A stretch of 21,867 nucleotides of DNA from CAYMUC01 sp964393535 (GCA_964393535.1 CAYMUC010000049.1:1-21867), one strand, 5' to 3'. Numbered from the stretch's first letter, positions 8,129-15,677 are shown. Notes: generated by a model not told the origin, from the sequence alone. Numbers and translations: made by a program.

Positions 8129-8479
8129 ATGCAGTCAGCATCGAGCGCCGATCACCCTGCGACGGTGATCGAAGTGCGATGTCGTGTCGACGACCATGAC
8201 GCTGCGCTGCATATGCTCGAGCATCTCGTCGGAGAACGCTTGGCCGCCTGTGGACACGTGGGCGACGCGTCGCCCGCCCGGTACTGGTGGCAAGGGCAAC
8301 TGGTCAGCGACAGCGAGCACGAGTTGAGCCTGATCACCGACGTCGGCAGTCTGGACGCCCTTGTGGACGAGTTACGGCGGCGGCACCCGTATCAGCTGCC
8401 CGGCATCACGTGGCACACCCTCGCCACGACGGTCGACTACGCCGACTGGGTGCAGGCCGAAACCGCTCAGCGTGCGTGA
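8129..8479 (+). CDS. cutA: CutA1 family protein
   Basis: A 116-residue small trimeric ferredoxin-like-fold protein of the CutA1 family, historically linked to divalent-cation tolerance, with a still unclear cellular role. Family landmarks are ERLAACGHV (37-45), RYWWQGQLVSDSEHELSLITD (51-71), the most conserved RRHPYQLPGI (84-93) and the C-terminal YADWVQAE (104-111). The ATG is 3 nt after the tRNA-Val discriminator base. There is no Shine-Dalgarno and no -10 box at leaderless distance, so expression probably depends on tRNA read-through. Its last 13 nt overlap the convergent aldo/keto reductase gene. Confidence 0.88.
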   Translation: MQSASSADHPATVIEVRCRVDDHDAALHMLEHLVGERLAACGHVGDASPARYWWQGQLVSDSEHELSLITDVGSLDALVDELRRRHPYQLPGITWHTLATTVDYADWVQAETAQRA

Positions 8480-9456
8480 TCACCGAAGCGGTACTGGTGT
8501 GTGAGCACGTCCAGTCGCGCCTTCAGTTCCTCGTCGAGTGGATGGTGAATGGCCTCCACCGCCTCGAGCAACTGGTCGGGTCGGCTGGCCCCCAGGATCG
8601 GAGACGTGATCACCGGGTTGGCCAGCACCCATGCCACCGCCAACTGAGCAGGCGTGAGTCCGGCCTCAGCGGACAGTGGAAGCAGTTGGTCGACGGTGGA
8701 GAACATCTCGTCGTGCCAGTACCGGTCCTGGTAGCGGGTGGCGGCGTAGCCCAGGGTGAACCGGGTGCCGGGTGTGGGAGTCCCCGGTCGGTGCTTGCCC
8801 GTCAGCAGTCCACCGGCCAAGGGGTTGTAGGGGATGACCGCGATGGACTCCTCGGCGCACAAGGGCAGCAGTTCCCGTTCGATCTCGCGGAACAGCAGGT
8901 TGTAGCGGGGTTGCACCGACTCGAAGCGGCACACCCCGAGCACCTCGGACCGCCCCAGCGACCGGGCCAGTTGATAGGCCAGCACATTCGAGCATCCGAC
9001 GTAGCGGACCAGGCCCGACTGCACGAGATCGTCCATGGCGCTGAGCGTCTCGTCGATGGGGGTGTGGGGGTCCCAGGCGTGGATCTGATACAGGTCGAGG
9101 TGATCCACTCCCAAGCGACGCAGGGTGCCCTCGATGGACCGGCGGATGTTGTGGCGGCCGTTGCCCTGATGCCAAGGGCGCGACCCGGTCGGGTAGAAGC
9201 ACTTGGAGGCCAACAGCACGTCGTGACCGCGTGAGGCCAGCCACCGACCGATGACCTCCTCGGTGCGGCCCACCTGATCTGGCGGTGCACCCACGGGGTA
9301 CACATCGGCGGTGTCGAACAGGGTGATCCCGGCCTCGGCAGCGGCGTCCATGATGGCGAACGAGGTGTCCTCGTCGCACTGATACCCGAAGGTCATGGTG
9401 CCGAGTGTGAGGCGAGACACCCGAAGTCCCGTGCGTCCGAAGGCGACGTGTTCCAT
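8467..9456 (-). CDS. Aldo/keto reductase
   Basis: A 329-residue NADPH-dependent (beta/alpha)8 oxidoreductase of the AKR superfamily, closest in look to the YdhF/Tas/AKR11-12-like groups. The catalytic tetrad is visible as D48 and Y53 (FDTADVYPVG), K85 (LLASKCF) and H126 (DLYQIHAWD). The family N-terminus FGRTGLRVSRLTLGTMTFG and the cofactor-site segments VGCSN, PRYNLL and IPYNPLAGGLLTGK are present. The substrate is unknown; the acyl-CoA dehydrogenase and alkyl-sulfatase-like genes upstream suggest an aldehyde, ketone or alcohol from the same pathway. AGGAG lies about 8 nt before the ATG, and the upstream gene's stop is 1 nt away. Its 3' end overlaps cutA by 13 nt. Confidence 0.9.
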   Translation of the reverse strand: MEHVAFGRTGLRVSRLTLGTMTFGYQCDEDTSFAIMDAAAEAGITLFDTADVYPVGAPPDQVGRTEEVIGRWLASRGHDVLLASKCFYPTGSRPWHQGNGRHNIRRSIEGTLRRLGVDHLDLYQIHAWDPHTPIDETLSAMDDLVQSGLVRYVGCSNVLAYQLARSLGRSEVLGVCRFESVQPRYNLLFREIERELLPLCAEESIAVIPYNPLAGGLLTGKHRPGTPTPGTRFTLGYAATRYQDRYWHDEMFSTVDQLLPLSAEAGLTPAQLAVAWVLANPVITSPILGASRPDQLLEAVEAIHHPLDEELKARLDVLTHQYRFGDHAR

Positions 9457-9457
9457 G

Positions 9458-10762
9458 TCAGTGCTCCTGTTCACGGGTGGGTTGGGCGACAGCCTGGGAC
9501 GTGCGGGCGGCGGCGGCGAAGATGCCCTTGGCCATGAGCGACGACTCGCTGCGGCGGCGTTGGACGTACACCTCGGCCCGCACGGCGTGCACCGAGACGT
9601 CCTCGGGTGCCGCCCACGCCGCGAGGTCCACGAGGTGGCAGGCCAGTCGCAGGTCGCCGGCGGCCACGGCCTGTTCGGCCCGTGCGGTGAGGGCACCGGC
9701 TCCGCCTGCCAACTCGGCCAGCACTGACGCCACCTGAGCGTCGGGCGCAGGCTTGAGGCGGCTGGGAGCCCCGTCCCACCATCCGCCGTACAGACGCCAC
9801 ACGTTGCGCACCATGAACTCGGGTTCGTCGTACACCGGCCGAAGGTACGGGCGCTTCAGCACCTCGGTGGGCACGGTCACCTCGTGCAGGATCTCGTCGA
9901 GGGGGGCGTCGGCGTTCATCATCTCGATGACCTGTGCCACGAGTCGTTCCAAGGTGTCGGCGATGTCGGTGAGGACGGCGGCGATACGGCGCGATCCGGC
10001 GATGGGCAAGCCGTGAGCGGGGAGCAACATCTCGGGCTCCAGAGCGGCCATACGACGCAGTGCCCGCGCCCACTCGAGGGGATACCGCTGCACCTTCTGG
10101 GGGTTGCCGGCGTTGGGGAACGTCCAGGTCATGAAGTCACCACTGATCAGCCAGCGCTTCTCGGGGATCCAGCCCCACAGGTGATCGTCGGTCTCGCCCC
10201 GGTCGTGGAACAACTCGAGGGCCCCCGAACCAAGGTACAGCAACTCGTGATCGTCCACGAGTCGATCGGGTGTCATGGTGCCCTCGGGCAGGAACTGCTG
10301 TACCGCCCCCACACTCATGTTGTGGCGGGGGCTGATCCCGCCGAACTGGCGTTGGTTCACCGCCACGTTCCAGTCGCTCATGTCGTGGTAGCGGGCCATG
10401 CGCTCAGGGACCTGGCGGTGGCCGATGACCTCGGGAGGACGATGACCTCGGGTCTGAGCGTCGGCGGCGAAGAATCCGCTTCCGCCCACATGATCGGCGT
10501 GGCCGTGGGTGTAGAGCAGGTGTCGCACCGGTTGGTCGGACCAGTGGCGCAGGGTCTCCACCACGGCAGCCCCAGTGGCGGGTCCCGAGGTGTCGAAGCA
10601 GGCCAGGCCATCGCCGGTGTCCCACACCACGCAGTGGCTGAAACTCTCGATGATCGCCAGGCCGTCGTCGAGTTCGGTGAGTTCGTTGGTGACCCGGTTG
10701 GTCGGCTCGGAGTGCTCTCCCGAGTCGATGATGCGCGCAGCGAGGTCCAGCAGGTCGGCCAT
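9458..10762 (-). CDS. Metallo-beta-lactamase-fold hydrolase with alkyl-sulfatase dimerisation domain
   Basis: A 434-residue metallo-hydrolase resembling SdsA1/BDS1 alkyl sulfatases. Zinc ligands are THGHADHVGG (H86, H88, D90, H91), the GETDDH segment (190-194), ISGDF (D209) and PAHG (H250). Residues about 303-345 (RPYLRPVYDEPEF, LYGGWWDGAPSRLKP) match the alkyl-sulfatase dimerisation domain, followed by an Ala-rich helical tail with AAWAAPEDVSVHAVRAEVY. It is much shorter than SdsA1 (about 650 residues) and appears to lack the C-terminal SCP2-like domain and a secretion signal, so it probably acts in the cytoplasm. Hydrolysis of a sulfate ester or a related hydrophobic ester is an inference. 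It starts 9 nt after the acyl-CoA dehydrogenase gene and has a -10 box at leaderless distance. Confidence 0.85.
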   Translation of the reverse strand: MADLLDLAARIIDSGEHSEPTNRVTNELTELDDGLAIIESFSHCVVWDTGDGLACFDTSGPATGAAVVETLRHWSDQPVRHLLYTHGHADHVGGSGFFAADAQTRGHRPPEVIGHRQVPERMARYHDMSDWNVAVNQRQFGGISPRHNMSVGAVQQFLPEGTMTPDRLVDDHELLYLGSGALELFHDRGETDDHLWGWIPEKRWLISGDFMTWTFPNAGNPQKVQRYPLEWARALRRMAALEPEMLLPAHGLPIAGSRRIAAVLTDIADTLERLVAQVIEMMNADAPLDEILHEVTVPTEVLKRPYLRPVYDEPEFMVRNVWRLYGGWWDGAPSRLKPAPDAQVASVLAELAGGAGALTARAEQAVAAGDLRLACHLVDLAAWAAPEDVSVHAVRAEVYVQRRRSESSLMAKGIFAAAARTSQAVAQPTREQEH

Positions 10763-10768
10763 GCGCCG

Positions 10769-10774
10769 AACCTA
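10769..10774 (-). promoter_or_regulatory. -10 box TAGGTT of a likely leaderless promoter, overlapping the upstream stop codon
   Basis: On the minus strand TAGGTT ends 6 nt before the ATG of the metallo-hydrolase gene. Its first three bases (10774-10772) are the TAG stop codon of the acyl-CoA dehydrogenase. The same hexamer serves the quinone oxidoreductase at 11930. Confidence 0.5.
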
Positions 10775-11896
10775 GCGCGCCGGCTCCTTGGGAAGACCCA
10801 GCACCCGTTCTCCCAGGATGTTGCGCATGACGTTGGAGGTGCCGCCCATGATGGTGTAACCGGGGGCGTAGGCCAGGCCGGTTCCCAACTCGTCCCACAG
10901 CAGTGCGCCAGGACCCATGATGCGACTCACGAACTCGGCGACACGCTGTTCGTGTTCGGTGCAGAAGCACTTCGTGGCGGCCGAGAAGCCACCGGGTGCC
11001 TGCTGCAGCACTTCACGTGCCACCAGGATGCGGCCGATCCGGTAGCCGGTTTCGATGCGGGCGATGTCCTGACGCACCCGAGGATCGCTGCGGTCGGCGT
11101 GCTCGAGGGCCATGAGGTATAGCGCCCGGTTGGACACCAGACGGTCGATGCCGCCCCGCTCGTGTTCCAGTTGCCGCATCGTCTGCTTGAAGGCGTTGCC
11201 CTCCACCCCAACGAGGTTCTCGATGGGTACGTGGACGTCGGTGAAGAAGACCTCGCAGAAGTGCTGATGGTCGACCATGTCACGAATGGGACGCACCTCG
11301 ATGCCGGGCGTGTCCATGGGCACGATGATCTCGGAGATGCCGGCATGAGGAGGACCGACCTTGGACGTGCGGCAGATGAGATAGCAGTAGTCCGCCTTGG
11401 CGGCGAAGCTGGTCCAGATCTTCTGACCGTTGATGACCCACCGATCACCGTCACGTTCCGCCGTGGTGGTCAGCGAGGCGAGGTCGGAACCCGAGTTCGG
11501 CTCGCTCATGCCGATGCACCAGGTGATCTCTCCGGCGAGGATGCCCGGCAGGAAGCGGGCCTGTTGATCAGGGGTGCCGTAGGTCATGAGGGCGGGACCC
11601 ATCTGGCGGTCACCGAACCACGACGCTGCCAAGGGCGCTCCCGCAGCGATCATCTCCTCGGCCACGATGAGTCGCTCGATGGGTGGGCGACCCCCACCGC
11701 CGAAGGACTCGGGCCAGGTCATGCCGATCCAGCCGAGTGCGGCGAGTTCCTTGGAGAACTCGGGGCAGTAGCCGTTGATCCAGGAATCGTTGGACCGACC
11801 GTAGCGAGCCACGGCCTCGGCCGCCACCTTGCGTGCACGGGCGCGGAGTTCGTTCTGCTCGGGGGTCCAGGAGAAGTCGAGCGACGTATCAGGCAT
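10772..11896 (-). CDS. Acyl-CoA dehydrogenase
   Basis: A 374-residue FAD flavoenzyme that introduces an alpha,beta double bond into an acyl-CoA. Landmarks are the N-terminal helical domain, WPESFGGGG, the flavin/substrate segment CIGMSEPNSGSDLASL, GQKIWTSFAAKADYC, and the C-terminal MGGTSNVMRNILGERVLGLPKE. The position where medium- and short-chain enzymes carry the catalytic Glu (xYEGT) is Gly here (IMGGT). A Glu in QLEHERGG (about 244-246) is a candidate base, as in members with the base on helix G. Many actinobacterial FadE proteins look like this, including sterol-degradation paralogues, and the substrate is open. The start at 11896 is preferred because TACCAT lies 7 nt upstream; ATG at 11905 would add three residues. 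First gene of the three-gene minus-strand operon. Confidence 0.92.
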   Translation of the reverse strand: MPDTSLDFSWTPEQNELRARARKVAAEAVARYGRSNDSWINGYCPEFSKELAALGWIGMTWPESFGGGGRPPIERLIVAEEMIAAGAPLAASWFGDRQMGPALMTYGTPDQQARFLPGILAGEITWCIGMSEPNSGSDLASLTTTAERDGDRWVINGQKIWTSFAAKADYCYLICRTSKVGPPHAGISEIIVPMDTPGIEVRPIRDMVDHQHFCEVFFTDVHVPIENLVGVEGNAFKQTMRQLEHERGGIDRLVSNRALYLMALEHADRSDPRVRQDIARIETGYRIGRILVAREVLQQAPGGFSAATKCFCTEHEQRVAEFVSRIMGPGALLWDELGTGLAYAPGYTIMGGTSNVMRNILGERVLGLPKEPAR

Positions 11897-11903
11897 CACG
11901 GTC

Positions 11904-11909
11904 ATGGTA
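11904..11909 (-). promoter_or_regulatory. -10 box TACCAT before the acyl-CoA dehydrogenase
   Basis: On the minus strand TACCAT ends 7 nt before the ATG at 11896, matching the TANNNT plus 6-8 nt pattern of other genes here. The divergent -10 at 11930-11935 is about 20 bp away, so the two promoters are back to back. Confidence 0.42.
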
Positions 11910-11929
11910 CCCCTGCTGATCGCCAGCAC

Positions 11930-11935
11930 TAGGTT
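11930..11935 (+). promoter_or_regulatory. -10 box TAGGTT of a leaderless promoter for the quinone oxidoreductase
   Basis: TAGGTT ends 7 nt before the ATG at 11943, with no Shine-Dalgarno. It is the same sequence as the minus-strand box at 10769-10774. Confidence 0.5.
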
Positions 11936-11942
11936 CGTGCCC

Positions 11943-12941
11943 ATGCGCGCAGTCGTGATCTCCCAGTACGGCCCACCCGAAGTGCTCGAGGTGCGAGAGG
12001 TACCCGATCCGGTGCCGGGACCCGATGAGGTCCGGGTACGGGTGGTGTCGGCGGCGTTGAACCGGGCCGATCTGCTGCAGCGAGCGGGGGCCTACCCCGA
12101 CCCGCGGCGGCGCAAGGGTGACACCAGTGCCGAGATCCCGGGCCTCGAGTTCGCCGGTGTGGTCGAGTCGGTGGGGTCCCGGGTGACGCGGTGGACGCCC
12201 GGTGACGCCGTCATGGGCATCGAGGCCGGAGGTGGTCAGGCGGAGTTGATCTGCGTGCACGAGCGCCAAGTGGCTCCGGTGCCGTCCACGGTGGCCCTCG
12301 CCGACGCCGGTGCCATACCCGAGGTGTTTCTCACCGCATGGGATGCACTCGTGGTGCAGGGAGGCCTCACCTCGGGGCGGTGGGCTCTGGTGCACGCTGG
12401 CGCCTCGGGGGTGGGCACCGCGGGCATCCAGTTGGTTCGGGCCATCGGCGCCCGAGTGGCGGTGACCTGTTCGACGGGCAAGATGCAGGCGTGTCGTGAT
12501 CTCGGTGCGCACCTGGTGCTGGAACGATCGCCACATGACTGGGCCACAGAGGCCCTCGAGGCGGTTCCGGGTGGCTTCGACGTGGTGCTCGACGTCATCG
12601 GCGGCGATGAGGTGAACCGAAATCTCCGCGTCGTGGCCCAGCAGGGCGCCGTGGTCCAGGTGGGGTTGATGGGCGGTGGCGCCACGCCGGTCGAGGTGGG
12701 TCTGCTCATGGCCAAGCGCAGCCGTTGGATCGGTACCACGCTGCGTAACCGTCCCTTGGAGCAGAAGATCGCGCTGACCCAGCGGTTCAGCACCGAGGTG
12801 GTGCCTCTGTTCGAACAGGGGTCACTACGCCCGGTGATCGACAGCCGGTTCGCGCTCGACGACATCATCGAGGCTCATCGACACATGGCCGCCAACGCCA
12901 ACATCGGCAAGATCGTGCTCGAGGTGACGTCGGCGGCCTGA
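11943..12941 (+). CDS. NAD(P)H:quinone oxidoreductase, zeta-crystallin/PIG3 type
   Basis: A 332-residue zinc-free medium-chain dehydrogenase/reductase that reduces quinones or electrophilic enones with NADPH. The GroES-like domain has SAALNRADLLQRAGAYP (36-52) and GLEFAGVVESVGS (67-79), with no catalytic or structural zinc cysteines. The Rossmann domain has HAGASGVGTAGIQLVRAIGA (151-170). The pattern is that of the PIG3 (TP53I3-like) quinone oxidoreductase group. The start at 11943 gives the canonical MRAVVISQYGPPEVL and fits the leaderless -10. It is divergent from the acyl-CoA dehydrogenase operon and convergent with citrate synthase (20 nt between stops). Confidence 0.92.
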   Translation: MRAVVISQYGPPEVLEVREVPDPVPGPDEVRVRVVSAALNRADLLQRAGAYPDPRRRKGDTSAEIPGLEFAGVVESVGSRVTRWTPGDAVMGIEAGGGQAELICVHERQVAPVPSTVALADAGAIPEVFLTAWDALVVQGGLTSGRWALVHAGASGVGTAGIQLVRAIGARVAVTCSTGKMQACRDLGAHLVLERSPHDWATEALEAVPGGFDVVLDVIGGDEVNRNLRVVAQQGAVVQVGLMGGGATPVEVGLLMAKRSRWIGTTLRNRPLEQKIALTQRFSTEVVPLFEQGSLRPVIDSRFALDDIIEAHRHMAANANIGKIVLEVTSAA

Positions 12942-12945
12942 GTGG

Positions 12946-12968
12946 CCGCTGCCGTGAGGGATCAGCGG
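12946..12968. terminator. Weak hairpin between convergent genes
   Basis: CCGCTG (12946-12951) and CAGCGG (12963-12968) can pair around an 11-nt loop, between the convergent quinone oxidoreductase and citrate synthase stops. There is no T tract. The only support is its position, so it is a tentative terminator. Confidence 0.2.
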
Positions 12969-14157
12969 TTGGCCAGCGCCACGTAGTCGCGGGTCTCGGG
13001 ACCCACGTACCACTGGCGGGGGCGGCTGATCTTCTGATCCTTGTCGTCGAGCAGTTCACACCAGTGCGCCAACCAGCCGGCGGTGCGGGGGATGGCGAAC
13101 AGCACGGTGAACATCTCCACGGGGAAACCCATGGCCTGGTAGATGAGGCCCGAGTAGAAGTCGACGTTGGGGTAGAGGCGGCGCGACGTGAAGTACTCGT
13201 CGCTGAGCGCCACTTCCTCGAGTTTCAGTGCGATGTCCAGCAACGGGTTCACACCCGTCACCTCGAACACGTCGTAGGCGGCCTTCTTGATGATGGCGGC
13301 GCGGGGGTCGTAGTTCTTGTACACCCGGTGGCCGAAGCCCATGAGGCGACCCTTGCCGGCCTTCACATCGGCGATGAACGCCTCGACGTTGTCGATGGAG
13401 CCGATGTCGGTGAGCATGCGCACCACGGCCTCGTTGGCGCCGCCGTGCAGTGGGCCGTACAGTGCCGAGGCGGCAGCAGCCGCCGCCGAATACGGATCGG
13501 CCTGGCTGGAGCCCACCACGCGCATGGCGGTGGTGCCGCAGTTCTGCTCGTGATCAGCGTGCAGGATGAACAGCAGGTCCATGGCCCGCTCGAGGGCGGG
13601 GTGCACCTCGTAGTCGCCCACCTTCCACATCATGTTGAGGAAGTTGGCGGCGTACGACAGATCGTTGTCGGGGTAGTTGAACGGCAGGCCCACCGAGAAG
13701 CGGTAGCACATGGCGGCCACGGTGGGGGTCTTGGCGATGAGGCGCAGCACCTGCTTGCGGCGGCTGTCGAGATCGAAGATGTCCTTGGCGTCGGTGTAGA
13801 AGGTGCCGAGGGCGCCCATGGCCGACACGAACATGCCCATGGGGTGGGCGTCGTAGTGGAACCCGTCCACGAAGCGCTGGGCAACTCACCGTGCAGCAGG
13901 AGGTACGCGACTTCGAGGAAGGTCGACTTCTCGGCCAACTGCTCGATGGGGTAGCCGCGGTAACGAAGGATGCCTTGGTCTCCGTCGAGGAACGTGATCG
14001 CCGAACGGCAAGCAGCGGTGGACAGGTACGCCGGGTCGTACATGCGCAGATCGGGGTCGAGTTCCCGCAACGCCGCCGAAGGGAACACCCCGTCGGTGAT
14101 GGGTACCGTGACCTGCTTACCGGTGCGGTCGTCGATGATCGTGATGGTGTCGGGCAC
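12962..14157 (-). pseudogene. gltA: Citrate synthase, interrupted by an internal deletion/frameshift
   Basis: Type II-like citrate synthase (oxaloacetate + acetyl-CoA to citrate, TCA cycle). The N-terminal piece runs from GTG at 14157 to about 13876 and holds DGDQGILRYRGYPIEQLAEKS and LLLHGELPS. The C-terminal piece, in another frame, runs from about 13876 to the stop at 12962 and holds HADHEQN, the catalytic GPLHGGANEA, MGFGHRVYKNYDPR and YPNVDFYSG motifs, and SRPRQWY. Relatives have about 20-25 residues between GELP and the RFxDGF segment; these are missing, and the missing length must be 1 modulo 3. All catalytic residues survive. AAGGGG lies 9 nt before the GTG. An assembly collapse is at least as likely as true gene death, because the enzyme is central and both halves are otherwise well conserved. 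Confidence 0.9.
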
Positions 14158-14235
14158 CTTGCTCGTCCCCTTCGTGTCGTGGATCGGTTGCCTTCGGTGT
14201 CGGTAGACGCCTGGGGCGTGTGGTCGAGGCTTCCT

Positions 14236-14254
14236 CCTCGCCCCGGCGAGGATA
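14236..14254 (-). promoter_or_regulatory. Candidate citrate synthase -10 box overlapping a GC-rich hairpin
   Basis: On the minus strand TATCCT (14254-14249) lies about 90 nt before the gltA GTG. It overlaps a perfect 7-bp inverted repeat, CCTCGCC-2 nt-GGCGAGG (14251-14236). Unlike most genes here, gltA has a leader and a Shine-Dalgarno. The hairpin could be an operator or a 5' stabilising stem. The rest of the 148-nt gap (14158-14305) shows no gene. Confidence 0.35.
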
Positions 14255-14305
14255 GATCAGGCCACCTGTGCGGTTCCTAGCCGCAGCGCGTACGTCACCG
14301 GGCCG

Positions 14306-15652
14306 TCACAGGGGAGTGTTGTCGTGTTTGCGTCCGGGCAGGCGTTCGCGCTTGTCGGCCAGAGCCTCCAGAGCAGCGGCGATCTCGGCCCGGGTGTCGG
14401 CGGGGTCGATGACGGCGTCGACGAAGCCACGCTCGGCCGCCACATAGGGGTTGAGCAGGCGTTCGCTGTAGTCGGCCTCGAACGCCGCCCGTTCCTCGGG
14501 GGTGGCTCGACGCTGGAGAATGGCAGCGGCCTGACCGGCGCCCATGACGGCGAGTTCAGCCCAAGGCCAGGCCAGGCACAGGTCGTTGCCCATGCGTTTT
14601 GAGTCCATCACGATGTAGGCACCGCCGTAGCTCTTGCGCAGGATCACGCAGATGCGCGGCACCGTGGCCCGGCCGTAGGCGAAGACGAGTTGGGCCCCGT
14701 GGCGAATCATGCCCCGCCACTCGAGGTCCTTGCCCGGGTAGAAGCCGGGGGTATCCACGAGGGTGACCAAGGGCAGGTTGAAGGCGTCGCAGAACGCCAC
14801 GAAGCGGGCGGCCTTCTGCGAGGCGGGAATGTCGAGCGTGCCAGCGAGGGCCATGGGCTGATTGGCCACCACACCGACCGGACGTCCACCGATGGTGGTG
14901 AATGCGGTGACCACGTTGGTCGCCCAACGGCTGCGTACCTCCAGAAGGTCACCGTCGTCGGCGAGGATGGCGATGATCTGGCGAACGTCGTAACTGCCGG
15001 TGGACGAGGCGGGGATGAGGGTGCCCGCCTCGGGGGTCGGCCGGTCGCCGGGATCGTCGGTGGGCCATTCCGGTGGCACTTCGTCGGCGTTGGCGGGGAG
15101 GTAGGCGAGCAAGGCCTCGGCGGCTTCCAGGGCGCTGTCGAGGTCGGGTGTCACCAGGGAGGCAGCCCCACTGGTGCGCGCATGAATGGCCGCACCGCCC
15201 AACTCGTCGGCATCCACGGGAACACCGGTGAACTCGGTCACCATGGTGGGTCCCGATACGAAGGCGTAGGACGCCTCGGTCATGATCACGAAGTCGGCCA
15301 GGCCGAGCAGCAATGCGGGACCCGACACGGCCGGTCCGTCCACCACGAAGATGGTGGGGACGCGTCCTGAGCACCGGGTGAGCGCCTGAGCGGCGAGGCC
15401 CCATCCGTGCAGTGCGGCGATGCCCTCCACGATGTCGGCACCGGAACTGCCCAGCACCGCCACCAACGGCACGCCGGCTTGGGCGGCGGTGTCAGCGGCC
15501 GTGGCGATGACCGCCGAGGCGTCCGAGGACAGTGCCCCACGACGCACGGTGGCGTCGACGTCGAGCCACACGATGTCGCGTCCGGCGAACTGCCGCACCT
15601 CGGCCCGAGCGGCGCCGGGGCGGCGATGTTGCAGTGGTATGGGCACGCTCAC
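14306..15652 (-). CDS. Acyl-CoA carboxylase beta (carboxyltransferase) subunit, short AccD6-like form
   Basis: A 448-residue carboxyltransferase subunit that moves carboxyl from biotin to acetyl- or propionyl-CoA to make malonyl- or methylmalonyl-CoA for lipid synthesis. The C-terminal half is well conserved: KAARFVAFCDAFNLPLVTLV, DTPGFYPGKDLEWRGMIRHGA, RKSYGGAYIVMDSK (second oxyanion-hole region, 339-352), AWPWAELAVMGA. The N-terminal half is diverged: GSSGADIVEG stands where SGGARxxEG is usual, and GPAVSGPALLLGLADFVIM replaces the GxxAGGxxYSPA type. The early ARERI/LLDxGSF leader of 510-540-residue paralogues is absent, as in M. tuberculosis AccD6 (473 residues), which has a similar ending. 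The start GTG 15652 fits a -10 8 nt upstream; GTG 15646 behind GAGGGG is the alternative. No alpha subunit is nearby. Confidence 0.86.
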   Translation of the reverse strand: MSVPIPLQHRRPGAARAEVRQFAGRDIVWLDVDATVRRGALSSDASAVIATAADTAAQAGVPLVAVLGSSGADIVEGIAALHGWGLAAQALTRCSGRVPTIFVVDGPAVSGPALLLGLADFVIMTEASYAFVSGPTMVTEFTGVPVDADELGGAAIHARTSGAASLVTPDLDSALEAAEALLAYLPANADEVPPEWPTDDPGDRPTPEAGTLIPASSTGSYDVRQIIAILADDGDLLEVRSRWATNVVTAFTTIGGRPVGVVANQPMALAGTLDIPASQKAARFVAFCDAFNLPLVTLVDTPGFYPGKDLEWRGMIRHGAQLVFAYGRATVPRICVILRKSYGGAYIVMDSKRMGNDLCLAWPWAELAVMGAGQAAAILQRRATPEERAAFEADYSERLLNPYVAAERGFVDAVIDPADTRAEIAAALEALADKRERLPGRKHDNTPL

Positions 15653-15660
15653 GCCCCTCG

Positions 15661-15666
15661 ACACTA
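15661..15666 (-). promoter_or_regulatory. -10 box TAGTGT before the carboxyltransferase gene
   Basis: On the minus strand TAGTGT ends 8 nt before GTG 15652, inside the 25-nt gap after the LysR stop. It would let the carboxyltransferase be transcribed separately from the regulator. It also overlaps GTG 15664, which therefore is an unlikely start. Confidence 0.38.
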
Positions 15667-15677
15667 GGTGATGAGGA

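Noticed and set aside
13064..13954. Long plus-strand open frame opposite citrate synthase
   Set aside because: It lies antisense to a recognisable gene, has biased His/Val/Gly composition and no domain, and is typical of high-GC shadow frames.
14324..15370. Plus-strand open frames opposite the carboxyltransferase gene
   Set aside because: The minus-strand frame is a clear AccD protein; the opposite frames have no recognisable motifs or start signals.
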